In this document: one piece after another, positions 7,505-14,990 of the stretch
How the letters are laid out: the number at the start of each line of letters is the position of its first letter
How positions within the stretch are numbered: position 1 is the first letter of the stretch
Translations under genes and position numbers: made by a program
NCBI GenBank assembly: GCA_934525675.1
Contig: CAKSZH010000003.1
Span: 124,001 to 188,000 of the forward strand
Direction: 5' to 3'
Source: an uncultured Eubacteriales bacterium
GTDB taxonomy: Bacteria; Bacillota; Clostridia; Oscillospirales; CAG-272
Length of the DNA stretch: 64,000 nucleotides
The notes under the pieces: generated by a model
Told to the model about the DNA's origin: nothing
Database searches by the model: none
The model's input: the letters and a program-made list of their open reading frames with translations, nothing else

Positions 7505-9210
7505 TCCCGTTGCACCGGATGCGTGCCACAGGGGAAGGACTTTCTCGATCGGATCGGGATTTTAACGCCTGCCGTCTTTGTGGATGTGCGGCGGGAAATT
7601 TCCGGTTTGCTTTGCGATTGGCTGATTGTATCGCACGTTTTTTGTCGGTGCCCGATGATCCGGACATGTTGTCGATCAATCAAAGGGGCATCAACCGTAG
7701 TTCCGCGGAAGGCGTATTTTGGTTGTGTGCCCGTGCGATTTTTGAGTGATGGATTCACGGGACAACGCCGTTTGTTTGACCGATGGCTGTGCCGTATCCA
7801 GAACATACTACTTTTCTTTGCTTCCCATGCGACGGCATTTTCCGGCCTTCTCTCCCTTGGTCGGGAATGACTGTCATACACTTTGAGAATGACATGGGTT
7901 GGCAGTGGAATGGCGGCGGAAACGTTCGCCTGACCGCTGCCGCCGGGGAATCTGTTCAACCTGGGATCAATGTTTTATCCCGGATTCTTCAAGGATTTTT
8001 TATTATGCCTCCCATCGCTGCGGAATTTTCAAGGTGTTTCTCCTTTCATCCTGTAAATTCCGCCGCATTTTCAGATAGAAATCCGATTACCAATACTCAA
8101 AAATAGAATTCTTTAGGCAAAACAGTCGCTTGCCGGTTACCGCCTTCATTTCAACCGGATGTCACAGCTCGGCTTTGCTTGCGGAGATTGTCGGTAGTGT
8201 ATATTTGTATTGAATATCGGTTTGGCGTCCATGTCAGTACTTGCTGTTCCCGATTTCGGTTGCCATTGATTCGCTTCATCTTTTGCAGACTGCTTTCTGG
8301 AATGCCGGTTGCTTTCCGGCACCTCGAATGCAGAGCATCTTGTGAAGGAATTTTTGCGCTGTTCTGCCGACGTTGAAAGCAGTGTATTTCCTTTTTACAA
8401 TATCCGTTGCTTTCGCCTTTCGGCTTTCTTTTTTCTCTGTGCAATTCGGCTATTGTCGAAATTTTTACCGATATTTCGGTTGGTTTTCGGTCATAAGAAC
8501 GATCCGCTGTTGACGAGCTGCCGTGCGGTGCGCAGGCGAATGTATCGCTTCTGTTGCCGTGACAGGGCAAAACACACGATTTTTTAGCGGTGATACCGTT
8601 GCTTTTTTGCCCCACCTGATAGTTTGCTTCCCATTGCGGCGGAGCTTGCCGGGACATGTCTCCCTTTTGTCCGGCAAGCGACCGCCGCGTCTTTTGTTGA
8701 AAGGAGTCTGTTGAATACGTGAGGCTCTGTAACTTCGGAAGGTTCACGCCGGTTTGACTGGAACCGTGATACCGGTCATTTATTACAGGCAGGGTATGAA
8801 GGTGGCATTTTATGAAACGGAACCTGGCGGATGGCGAACGGATGTCCTCTCCTCAAGCCGATTTTCGATAGTTGTTTTCTGTTGTTATCTCATTTCCGTC
8901 AGGACATCAAGTACCCATCATTGCGCCGTGAGAATGGCAGCGGTCGGCGGTGAATGCGAAGAATTTCGGCTTTATTATGTCATTTGCAGAAATCTAAAAC
9001 CGGGTAACAGGTCGTACTGATGAATACGGGTTGATTCAGAAGGCAGAACCGGGCAGGGGACACCGTCGGATGTGAATAACTGATAGATTATCTGCGTTTT
9101 GGGTATAGTTTTGCCGTTTGGCTTTCGGCGGTCTTTGTTCCGGTCCCTTTTTCGGTATTCGGCTGAATTTGGAGAAGATGACCGATTCCCGTAAATTTTT
9201 TCGGAACCGA
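7505..9210. other. Long stretch without a convincing gene
   Basis: About 1.7 kb between the S24 repressor and the promoter of the next gene. The + strand is T- and G-rich, looks lower in GC than its surroundings and contains many short near-repeats around TTTCGGT, TGCCGG and GGCAAGC. Several open frames exist (for example 7523-7870 on + and 8151-8747 on -), but none has a good ribosome site or a recognisable family. A hairpin of about 11 bp with one bulge lies at roughly 8647-8687. It could be decayed foreign DNA, a long non-coding RNA or scattered repeats. Confidence 0.55.
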
Positions 9211-9239
9211 TTGACATTCCTGCCGGAACGCGTTACAAT
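9211..9239 (+). promoter_or_regulatory. Sigma-A promoter of the SDR gene
   Basis: TTGACA, 17 bases, TACAAT; 40 bases upstream of the start codon. Confidence 0.75.
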
Positions 9240-9278
9240 GTGAGTGACCGAAAACAAATTCGGAAAGGATGAATTGAC

Positions 9279-10082
9279 ATGGAAAAAGTATTTGACTTGC
9301 TTCGTCTTGACGGCAAAGTCGCCGTTGTGACGGGCGGACACGCTTGGCTTGGCTTTGACGCGGCTTGTGCATTGGCAGAAGCAGGTGCGGATATCGTAAT
9401 CACTTCACGCGATAAATCCACACTCGGACCCGTTCTGAAGGAAATCTCCGACACCTTCGGTGTCCGCACGATGGGTGTCCAGATGGATCAGAGAAACTAT
9501 GATGAAGTGCAGGCGGCGATGGACGAAGTCGTGAAGGAATTCGGACATATCGACATTCTCGTCAACAATGCGGGCGGCGGTTCCGGTAAGGCGGAGGGTA
9601 ACCTCTTCCAGAGAGACCCCGAGGTCATCAAAAATCTGATCGAAACCAACCTGACCGGTCTGATCTACTGCTGCCGCGCGGCAGGGAAGTACATGATCGA
9701 GCAGAAGAGCGGCAAGATCATCAACATCGGTTCCATTGCCGGTATGTGCGGACGTGACCGCGATCTGTACCATCGTACCAACAAGATGGAACAGCCGGTG
9801 GATTACTCTGCGGCAAAGGGCGGCGTGATCTCCGTCACGCGTGACATTGCGGCGACGGTCGCTCCTTACGGAGTCAACGTCAACTGCATTTCTCCCGGCG
9901 GCTTTGACAAGGGTGAACCCCGCGCATTTGTTGCGGAGTACAGCAAACTTGCGGCGCTCGGCAGAATGGGTCAGCTCGGCAAGGACCTAAAGGGTGCCAT
10001 CCTTCTGTTTGCTTCTCCCGCCGGCGATTACATCACAGGACAGAACCTCCTGGTTGACGGCGGTTTCGTAATGCTCAAATAA
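9279..10082 (+). CDS. SDR-family oxidoreductase (gluconate 5-dehydrogenase-like)
   Basis: NAD(P)-dependent short-chain dehydrogenase/reductase, probably acting on a sugar acid or keto-sugar. ATG at 9279 follows GGAAAGGA. The 267 residues have NNAGG near 99, a catalytic serine in IGSIAG, the YSAAK motif (Tyr and Lys of the active site) and the C-terminal ITGQNLLVDGG found in gluconate 5-dehydrogenase and 2-deoxygluconate 3-dehydrogenase relatives. The nucleotide-binding turn reads TGGHAWLG rather than TGxxxGxG, so the second glycine is Trp; the rest of the Rossmann fold looks intact. It is a single gene with its own promoter and terminator, so context gives no substrate. Confidence 0.92.
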   Translation: MEKVFDLLRLDGKVAVVTGGHAWLGFDAACALAEAGADIVITSRDKSTLGPVLKEISDTFGVRTMGVQMDQRNYDEVQAAMDEVVKEFGHIDILVNNAGGGSGKAEGNLFQRDPEVIKNLIETNLTGLIYCCRAAGKYMIEQKSGKIINIGSIAGMCGRDRDLYHRTNKMEQPVDYSAAKGGVISVTRDIAATVAPYGVNVNCISPGGFDKGEPRAFVAEYSKLAALGRMGQLGKDLKGAILLFASPAGDYITGQNLLVDGGFVMLK

Positions 10083-10097
10083 TTCTGACGGAATATC

Positions 10098-10146
10098 AAG
10101 AATCCCCGCCTTATGCAGACGTATATAGGGCGGGGGTTCTTTTTGT
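10098..10146 (+). terminator. Intrinsic terminator after the SDR gene
   Basis: AAGAATCCCCGCC pairs, with G-U wobbles, to GGGCGGGGGTTC and is followed by TTTTTG. The 13 bases AAGAATCCCCGCC recur at 12040-12052. Confidence 0.75.
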
Positions 10147-10514
10147 TTTGTCATAAGTAATAATATCCACAATGTTTTCGGCATTTTGACAGCATAGAAT
10201 CATGACGGATTTTGACGAAACTTGGAGCAGTTTGTCCAATCGAAACGAATTTGCGGGGAATTGCCCGCAATTGATTCAAAATCAAGGCTTAAATGTGAAC
10301 GAAGGTTTTGTGATATTTACAGAAAATAACAAAATAAGATAAAAATGCTTTGGATTCTCTTGCAATAGCTCCTAAATTATGGTATACTCGTGATGTCGCC
10401 GAAAAGGATCGCCGACGTGCAGATGAGGTCGGTATGTCTTTTCCCGGCATTCATAGCAGCACAGAATTCCACTAAATAAAATAGGGAATTCAAATAAATT
10501 TTTGGGAGGACACT
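10147..10514. other. AT-rich intergenic leader before the secreted protein gene
   Basis: Holds a promoter at 10360-10388 and about 125 bases of untranslated leader. Upstream of that is AT-rich sequence with a small hairpin (AATTGC...GCAATT near 10255). No gene is visible. Confidence 0.55.
10360..10388 (+). promoter_or_regulatory. Sigma-A promoter of the secreted repeat protein
   Basis: TTGCAA, 17 bases, TATACT. The leader from here to the start codon is about 120 bases, long enough for regulation, but I see no known riboswitch. Confidence 0.65.
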
Positions 10515-11873
10515 ATGAAAAAATTTTTCGCAATTGCCCTGGCTCTTCTGATGTTGGTTGCGGTATTCGCCGTTCCGACTTCCGCAAAAGCCGAAGGCGC
10601 CCAGGCTCCCTATGATGCATACGAAATGCTTCTGGGGAAAGAATGGATGCGTTCCCGTTTCGATGAGCCGCTGGACTGGTCGGAAAGAGAAGACAAGATC
10701 CCCGCACGTGTGGTTCTCATGAACGCAGGCTCCACCTGCCGCTATGCGAATGTGCGGATTCAGACCATCTTTGTTCCGGAGGACCAGACCTTTACCGAAG
10801 GGACCAAGATTGCGATCAACTGGCAGATTACCGCCGTCGGTGAGCCGTTCATCGCCCTGAATTATGATCTCGGCACCGGTATCCTGAGCGGCGCGGATAT
10901 GAACAAGTATCTGACCCAGGTGGATTACTCCGCTGCCATTCCGGAGAACGGAAGAACCGGCTACATTCAGTTTATTACGTTCCTGTCTCCGGATGAAAAC
11001 GGTATCTTCATCGAGAAGACTTTTGCGAACGGCGTTCTGGTTTATCAGAGACGCACCACCGGAAGCACGGATCTCGGCGAAAAGGCATTCAGATTCTGGA
11101 ATGCAAACAATGATACGACTTCTTACGATACCTATTCTCCCGCATACGAGAATCAGGGTGTCAAGACGATCAGCATGACCATGTGGGTCAACAACAAGGC
11201 AACCACCGATTCGCTGGCTGCAGGACTCTACAATGCGTTCGCCCGTTACTATGATAAGGATGTTGTTTGGTACCCGCAGGATGTGACAAAGAACGGTTTT
11301 GTCATCGGCAACGGCGGCGTTCGTTATTATGAGAACGGCGTAATGCAGACCGGTTGGGTTGGCACCAGATACTTCCTCAAGGAAACCGGCTACATGGTTA
11401 CCGAGGCAAGAGAAATTGGCGGTGTTCCCTATGCACCGAAGAGAACGAAGACCAACTACGACGGAGAGACCCGGTATTTCTACACCGGTAAGCTGGCGGC
11501 AGTGGACGGCGCATACCGCGACTTCTACTTCCGGAACGGTGAGAAGGTCAAGGGCTGGCTGGATGACACGCACTACTACTACCTGGAAACCGGTATCAAG
11601 TGCACGACTTCCCGCACCATCGGCGGTGTCTACTACGAGTACGACACGGTCAATGACAAGCTCTCCAAGCAGCAGGGCCTGATCGATGAGGACGGAGATG
11701 TCTTCTACCTCATCGACGGTGTCAAGGCAGGCGGTTGGCAGAACATCGACGGCGAATGGTACTACTTCTACAAGGAAACCGGCGTGATGATTATCGGCGC
11801 AACGGTCAAGATCCTTGGCGTGGAGCACACCTTCGACGAGAACGGTGCCTGCAAGGACTACAATCCCCAGTAA
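10515..11873 (+). CDS. Secreted protein with C-terminal cell-wall/choline-binding-like repeats
   Basis: Exported surface or extracellular protein of 452 residues. ATG at 10515 follows GGGAGG. Residues 1-25 are a classical signal peptide (MKKFFAIALALLMLVAVFAV, cleavage after AKA). Residues about 30-240 form an unrecognised, probably beta-rich domain. From about 270 on, aromatic- and glycine-rich repeats appear: VRYYENGVMQTGWVG, FYFRNGEKVKGWLDD, GGWQNIDGEWYYF with KETG turns. These resemble the CW_binding_1/glucan-binding repeats that attach proteins to wall choline or polysaccharide. There is no LPXTG anchor and no enzyme motif, so an adhesin or binding role is the best inference. It is monocistronic with a strong terminator. 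Confidence 0.85.
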   Translation: MKKFFAIALALLMLVAVFAVPTSAKAEGAQAPYDAYEMLLGKEWMRSRFDEPLDWSEREDKIPARVVLMNAGSTCRYANVRIQTIFVPEDQTFTEGTKIAINWQITAVGEPFIALNYDLGTGILSGADMNKYLTQVDYSAAIPENGRTGYIQFITFLSPDENGIFIEKTFANGVLVYQRRTTGSTDLGEKAFRFWNANNDTTSYDTYSPAYENQGVKTISMTMWVNNKATTDSLAAGLYNAFARYYDKDVVWYPQDVTKNGFVIGNGGVRYYENGVMQTGWVGTRYFLKETGYMVTEAREIGGVPYAPKRTKTNYDGETRYFYTGKLAAVDGAYRDFYFRNGEKVKGWLDDTHYYYLETGIKCTTSRTIGGVYYEYDTVNDKLSKQQGLIDEDGDVFYLIDGVKAGGWQNIDGEWYYFYKETGVMIIGATVKILGVEHTFDENGACKDYNPQ

Positions 11874-11893
11874 ATAAATCCTCCAAGGTTTTG

Positions 11894-11923
11894 CCGGGAC
11901 GCGGAAACGCGTCCCGGTTTTTT
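11894..11923 (+). terminator. Intrinsic terminator of the secreted protein gene
   Basis: Perfect 10-bp stem CCGGGACGCG, loop GAAA, complement, then six T. Confidence 0.9.
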
Positions 11924-12039
11924 GCGGCAGAAAGGGTCCGTCGGACGGGGGGCTATTGCAAACTGCGCAGTCCCGCCTCAACAACAGATACTGTGTCTCA
12001 CCAGAAGCGTGCAAGACGCCGGAATCACAGCTGCCAGCA

Positions 12040-12077
12040 AAGAATCCCCGCCGTCCTGTCGGACGGCGGGGATTCTT
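12040..12077. terminator. Strong hairpin between convergent genes, probable ackA terminator
   Basis: Perfect 16-bp stem (AGAATCCCCGCCGTCC at 12041-12056, complement 12061-12076) with loop TGTC, lying beyond the ackA stop on the leftward strand. T runs are short on both sides. It shares AAGAATCCCCGCC with the terminator at 10098. Confidence 0.65.
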
Positions 12078-12141
12078 GGATTTGTTTCTTGAAAATCAAC
12101 AGAGGGGATCCTCTAAATGTGACAGGGAAGCGACGGGAAAA

Positions 12142-13365
12142 TCACTTTCCGAGGCGACTGACGATCTCCTCGGTATCCTTTGCAATGACAAGCTCTTCGT
12201 TGGTCGGGATCAGATAGACCTTAACCTTGGAGGTGGGCTTGCTCAGTTCAACGATATTGGACTGATGTTGTGCCGTTGCGTTGACTTCCTTGTCGAAGTC
12301 AATGCCGAAGAATTCCATGTTCGTGCAGGCGCGCTCGCGAAGCTCGGGGTTGTTTTCACCCATGCCGGCGGTGAAGACGACCGCGTCAAGACCGTTCATA
12401 GCGGCAGCATAGGAGCCGATGTACTTCTTGACCTGATATGCGAGCGTGCAGGCAGTGATCTCCGCGCGCTTGTCGCCGTTGCGGATTGCCGCCTCAATGT
12501 CGCGGGAGTCAGAGGAAATGCCGGACATACCGAGGAAGCCGCACTGTTTGTTCATGTAGTCGGTCATCTGGTCGGGGGTCCAGTTCTTCTGTTTCATGAT
12601 GAAGGGAACGATCGCGGGGTCGATGGAACCGCAACGGGTACCCATGATCACGCCCTCCAGGGGAGTGAAGCCCATGGAAGTGTCGAGGCACTTGCCGCCC
12701 TTGACTGCCGTAATGGAGGAACCGTTGCCGATGTGGCAGGTCACAATCTTGGAGTCTTCCTTGTTGATTCCGTATTTCTCCTTGAGAATGTCCGCCATAA
12801 TGCCGGAAACATACCGGTGGGAGGTGCCGTGCGCGCCGTAGCGGCGGACACTGTAATCGGTGTACATATCATAAGAGACACCGTACATATAGGAGGTCGC
12901 GGGCATGGTCTGATGGAATGCGGTATCAAACACAAGCACCTGAGGTACGCCGGGCATTGCGGTAAGACAGCCCTTGATACCCATGATGTGTGCGTCGGTG
13001 TGCAGGGGAGCGAAGTCGCGACAGAGTTTGAGCTTTTCCAGCACTTCGTCGGAAAGCAGCGTGGACTGCTTGAAGTATTCGCCGCCGTGGACAATTCTGT
13101 GACCGACCGCCTCGATCTCCTTCATGGACTTGATGCAACCCATGTTTGCATCGGTAAGAAAATCAATAACGATCGAGATCGCTGCCGCATGGTCCGGCAT
13201 CGGCAGGTCTTTTTTGATCTTTTCGCCATTCGGGAGTTTATGCTCAATACGGCCGTCAAGACCGATGCGCTCACAGATTCCCTTTGCCATGACAACATTG
13301 GCTTCGGTGTTGAACAGTTGATACTTGAGCGAAGAACTGCCCGCATTGACAACAAGAACTTTCAT
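12142..13365 (-). CDS. ackA: Acetate kinase
   Basis: Cytosolic enzyme interconverting acetyl phosphate plus ADP and acetate plus ATP, the energy-yielding last step of acetate fermentation. ATG at 13365 follows GGAGG. The 407 residues are full length and begin with the diagnostic VVNAGSSSLKYQLF; GHRIVHGGE, FDTAFHQTMP, HIGNGSSITA, GTRCGSIDP and FTAGMGENN complete the ASKHA fold and active site. The phosphotransacetylase gene usually paired with it is not in this window. It has its own consensus-like promoter. Confidence 0.98.
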   Translation of the reverse strand: MKVLVVNAGSSSLKYQLFNTEANVVMAKGICERIGLDGRIEHKLPNGEKIKKDLPMPDHAAAISIVIDFLTDANMGCIKSMKEIEAVGHRIVHGGEYFKQSTLLSDEVLEKLKLCRDFAPLHTDAHIMGIKGCLTAMPGVPQVLVFDTAFHQTMPATSYMYGVSYDMYTDYSVRRYGAHGTSHRYVSGIMADILKEKYGINKEDSKIVTCHIGNGSSITAVKGGKCLDTSMGFTPLEGVIMGTRCGSIDPAIVPFIMKQKNWTPDQMTDYMNKQCGFLGMSGISSDSRDIEAAIRNGDKRAEITACTLAYQVKKYIGSYAAAMNGLDAVVFTAGMGENNPELRERACTNMEFFGIDFDKEVNATAQHQSNIVELSKPTSKVKVYLIPTNEELVIAKDTEEIVSRLGK

Positions 13366-13405
13366 GGATTTGTTTCCTCCGAAATTTTAATTACATAACG
13401 CCTAC

Positions 13406-13434
13406 ATTATATTCCTTTTTTTCAGAAAATGCAA
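13406..13434 (-). promoter_or_regulatory. Sigma-A promoter of ackA
   Basis: Leftward TTGCAT, 17 bases, TATAAT; 41 bases before the start codon. Confidence 0.7.
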
Positions 13435-13786
13435 GAGAAGCCGCAAAAAAATGATGAAACTATGAAAAAAGGCGGCGAATTCCCGCCCCGCACGTAACAG
13501 CACCGCCTGACACGGGTATTTCCGCATTTCATGCAGATCGTCTGACGGGGCACTTACGCTCCGTTTCTTTGCACTGCCGGATGCATTGCCTGAGGCGGAC
13601 AAAATGTTGCCCAGACACGTTTTGTGCGGATACAGAGTGTGCGGATACGGCTTGTGCGGGCGCATATTCAATGGTTGTGCCGCGCCGGAACAGTCGATAT
13701 CTGTACTCTGCCGATATGGCTTGCGCGGTGCAGGTACAAAGCCGCAGTTATATGTGCGGAATTCCTTTGGACCGGTTCATTGGAAT
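13435..13786. other. Intergenic region with 15-bp degenerate tandem repeats
   Basis: No gene is supported. At 13623-13660 the word TGTGCGGATAC (third copy TGTGCGGGCGC) recurs three times at exact 15-base steps. The remainder carries looser copies (TGTGCCGCGCC, TTGCGCGGTGC). Confidence 0.5.
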
Positions 13787-13812
13787 CAAAAAAGCCGGAT
13801 TTCTCCGGCTTT
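13787..13812 (-). terminator. Intrinsic terminator of the glycine-rich membrane protein gene
   Basis: Leftward stem AAAGCCGGA, loop GAAA, complement, then a T run (A run at 13787-13793 on +). Confidence 0.8.
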
Positions 13813-13874
13813 CCGTGGGGTTGTCATGGTTGCCGCGGCTTACTTTCCGCTTACAGTCTACAGCCCCGCGCGGG

Positions 13875-14798
13875 TTAGTATTTGCTGTAATTGTTACCGC
13901 CGTACCCGCCGTTGTATCCGCCGGAGTAGCCGTTCCCGCTGCCGGGTGTGTAGGAACTGTCGTTCTTCGTGTCATCCTTCTTTGGTTTCCGGATCACGTA
14001 AACGATGAGCCAGATGACCAGAACGATCGCGGCGACAATCCCGATCCATACGCCGGTTGACCAGTCTTCGTAGAAGCGGGTTTTTCCACCCATCAGCCGG
14101 TCTGCGGAATCGCGGAAGGAGGACGCGAACACTTCTTCATAAGAAAGGGAATTGTCGGTGTAGTAGTGATCCACATAATCAAGCACGATCTTAATGCCTT
14201 CCGTATCAATGACACTTGACGCCGTACTGCCCGCGTAAATATCCGAGGTATACCTGCCGGTCGAGCTGTTTTCAAAATACAAAAGGATCATGTGCCCGCC
14301 GTCGGTTTCCCCGAACAACTCTGCGTAAAGTTCCTTTTCAAAGCTTTTGAAGTCCGCCGTCATGGGGCTTTTGTTTCCGTGAATCTCATTTGTTACATAG
14401 AGGTACGGCTGAACGCCGGTCTTCTCGTAGAAATACTGCATTTGTCCGAGGAGCCGGTTTTCAAGGTATGCCTCTTTAATGACAATGTGTTTTTCGTCCG
14501 AGTACCAGGTTTCGGAAACGACCGTGCCCGGATCGTCAAGCTTGGTTCTTTCCACCGTGGATTTGGTGATCTTGGGAGTCTGGAACAGGGAGAAAATGAG
14601 AGAGACCAACGAGATCAGAACGACGAAAACAACGCCGACCAGGCTGGAAATACAGCCGCCGGGACCGTAATACCGCCGTCCGAACCGGGGACCGTAAAAA
14701 TGCATACGCGGACCTCCGCCGAAGCCTCCTCCGCGGAAACCGCCTCCGCCTCCGCCGTGAAATCCTCCTCCACCGCGGGAACCTCCGCCACCGTGCAT
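13875..14798 (-). CDS. Glycine-rich membrane protein with a possible TPM-like domain
   Basis: Unrecognised protein of 307 residues. ATG at 14798 follows GGAGG. Residues 1-45 are Gly/Arg/His/Tyr-rich (MHGGGGSRGGGGFHGGGGGG), then a transmembrane helix at about 50-72, a roughly 175-residue domain, a second helix at about 251-272 and a Gly/Tyr/Asn/Ser-rich tail. The middle domain has the rhythm of TPM domains: LENRLLGQMQYFYEKTGVQPYLYVT, then GGHMILLYFENSS, then a late SYEEVFASSFRDSADRL. Homology to TPM is only a suspicion. In family terms such proteins are involved in envelope maintenance. Glycine-rich flanks of both ends are unusual and might mediate assembly. Degenerate short repeats lie on both sides of the gene. 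Confidence 0.7.
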   Translation of the reverse strand: MHGGGGSRGGGGFHGGGGGGFRGGGFGGGPRMHFYGPRFGRRYYGPGGCISSLVGVVFVVLISLVSLIFSLFQTPKITKSTVERTKLDDPGTVVSETWYSDEKHIVIKEAYLENRLLGQMQYFYEKTGVQPYLYVTNEIHGNKSPMTADFKSFEKELYAELFGETDGGHMILLYFENSSTGRYTSDIYAGSTASSVIDTEGIKIVLDYVDHYYTDNSLSYEEVFASSFRDSADRLMGGKTRFYEDWSTGVWIGIVAAIVLVIWLIVYVIRKPKKDDTKNDSSYTPGSGNGYSGGYNGGYGGNNYSKY

Positions 14799-14829
14799 AC
14801 GTGTTACCTCCGTTTATTGAATGTTTGCT

Positions 14830-14901
14830 CCGGATATTCCGGATGTCCTTTGCGTCCCGGGTGTACCGCGTGTCCCGGCTATTCCGTCTGCCCGGCTCCT
14901 G
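14830..14901. repeat. 9-bp degenerate tandem repeat upstream of the glycine-rich gene
   Basis: Seven or eight consecutive 9-base units of the form CCGG(A/C)TATT, e.g. CCGGATATT at 14830, CCGGATGTC at 14839, CCGGGTGTA at 14857, CCGGCTATT at 14875. It lies in the presumed 5' region of the glycine-rich gene and is out of frame with it. Confidence 0.6.
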
Positions 14902-14990
14902 TCTCCGGTACACCTCTCCTGAGAAACGTTCACTCCGGAGCCGTCTGACGGGTCCCGGAGTGAGTGTAGCATACTCTGATTGAAAAACCG

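Noticed and set aside
10377..12014. 545-codon minus-strand frame across the secreted protein gene
   Set aside because: The + strand gene has promoter, ribosome site, signal peptide and terminator.
13620..13660. CRISPR-like array
   Set aside because: Units are 15 bases with no spacers and are degenerate; this is a short tandem repeat.
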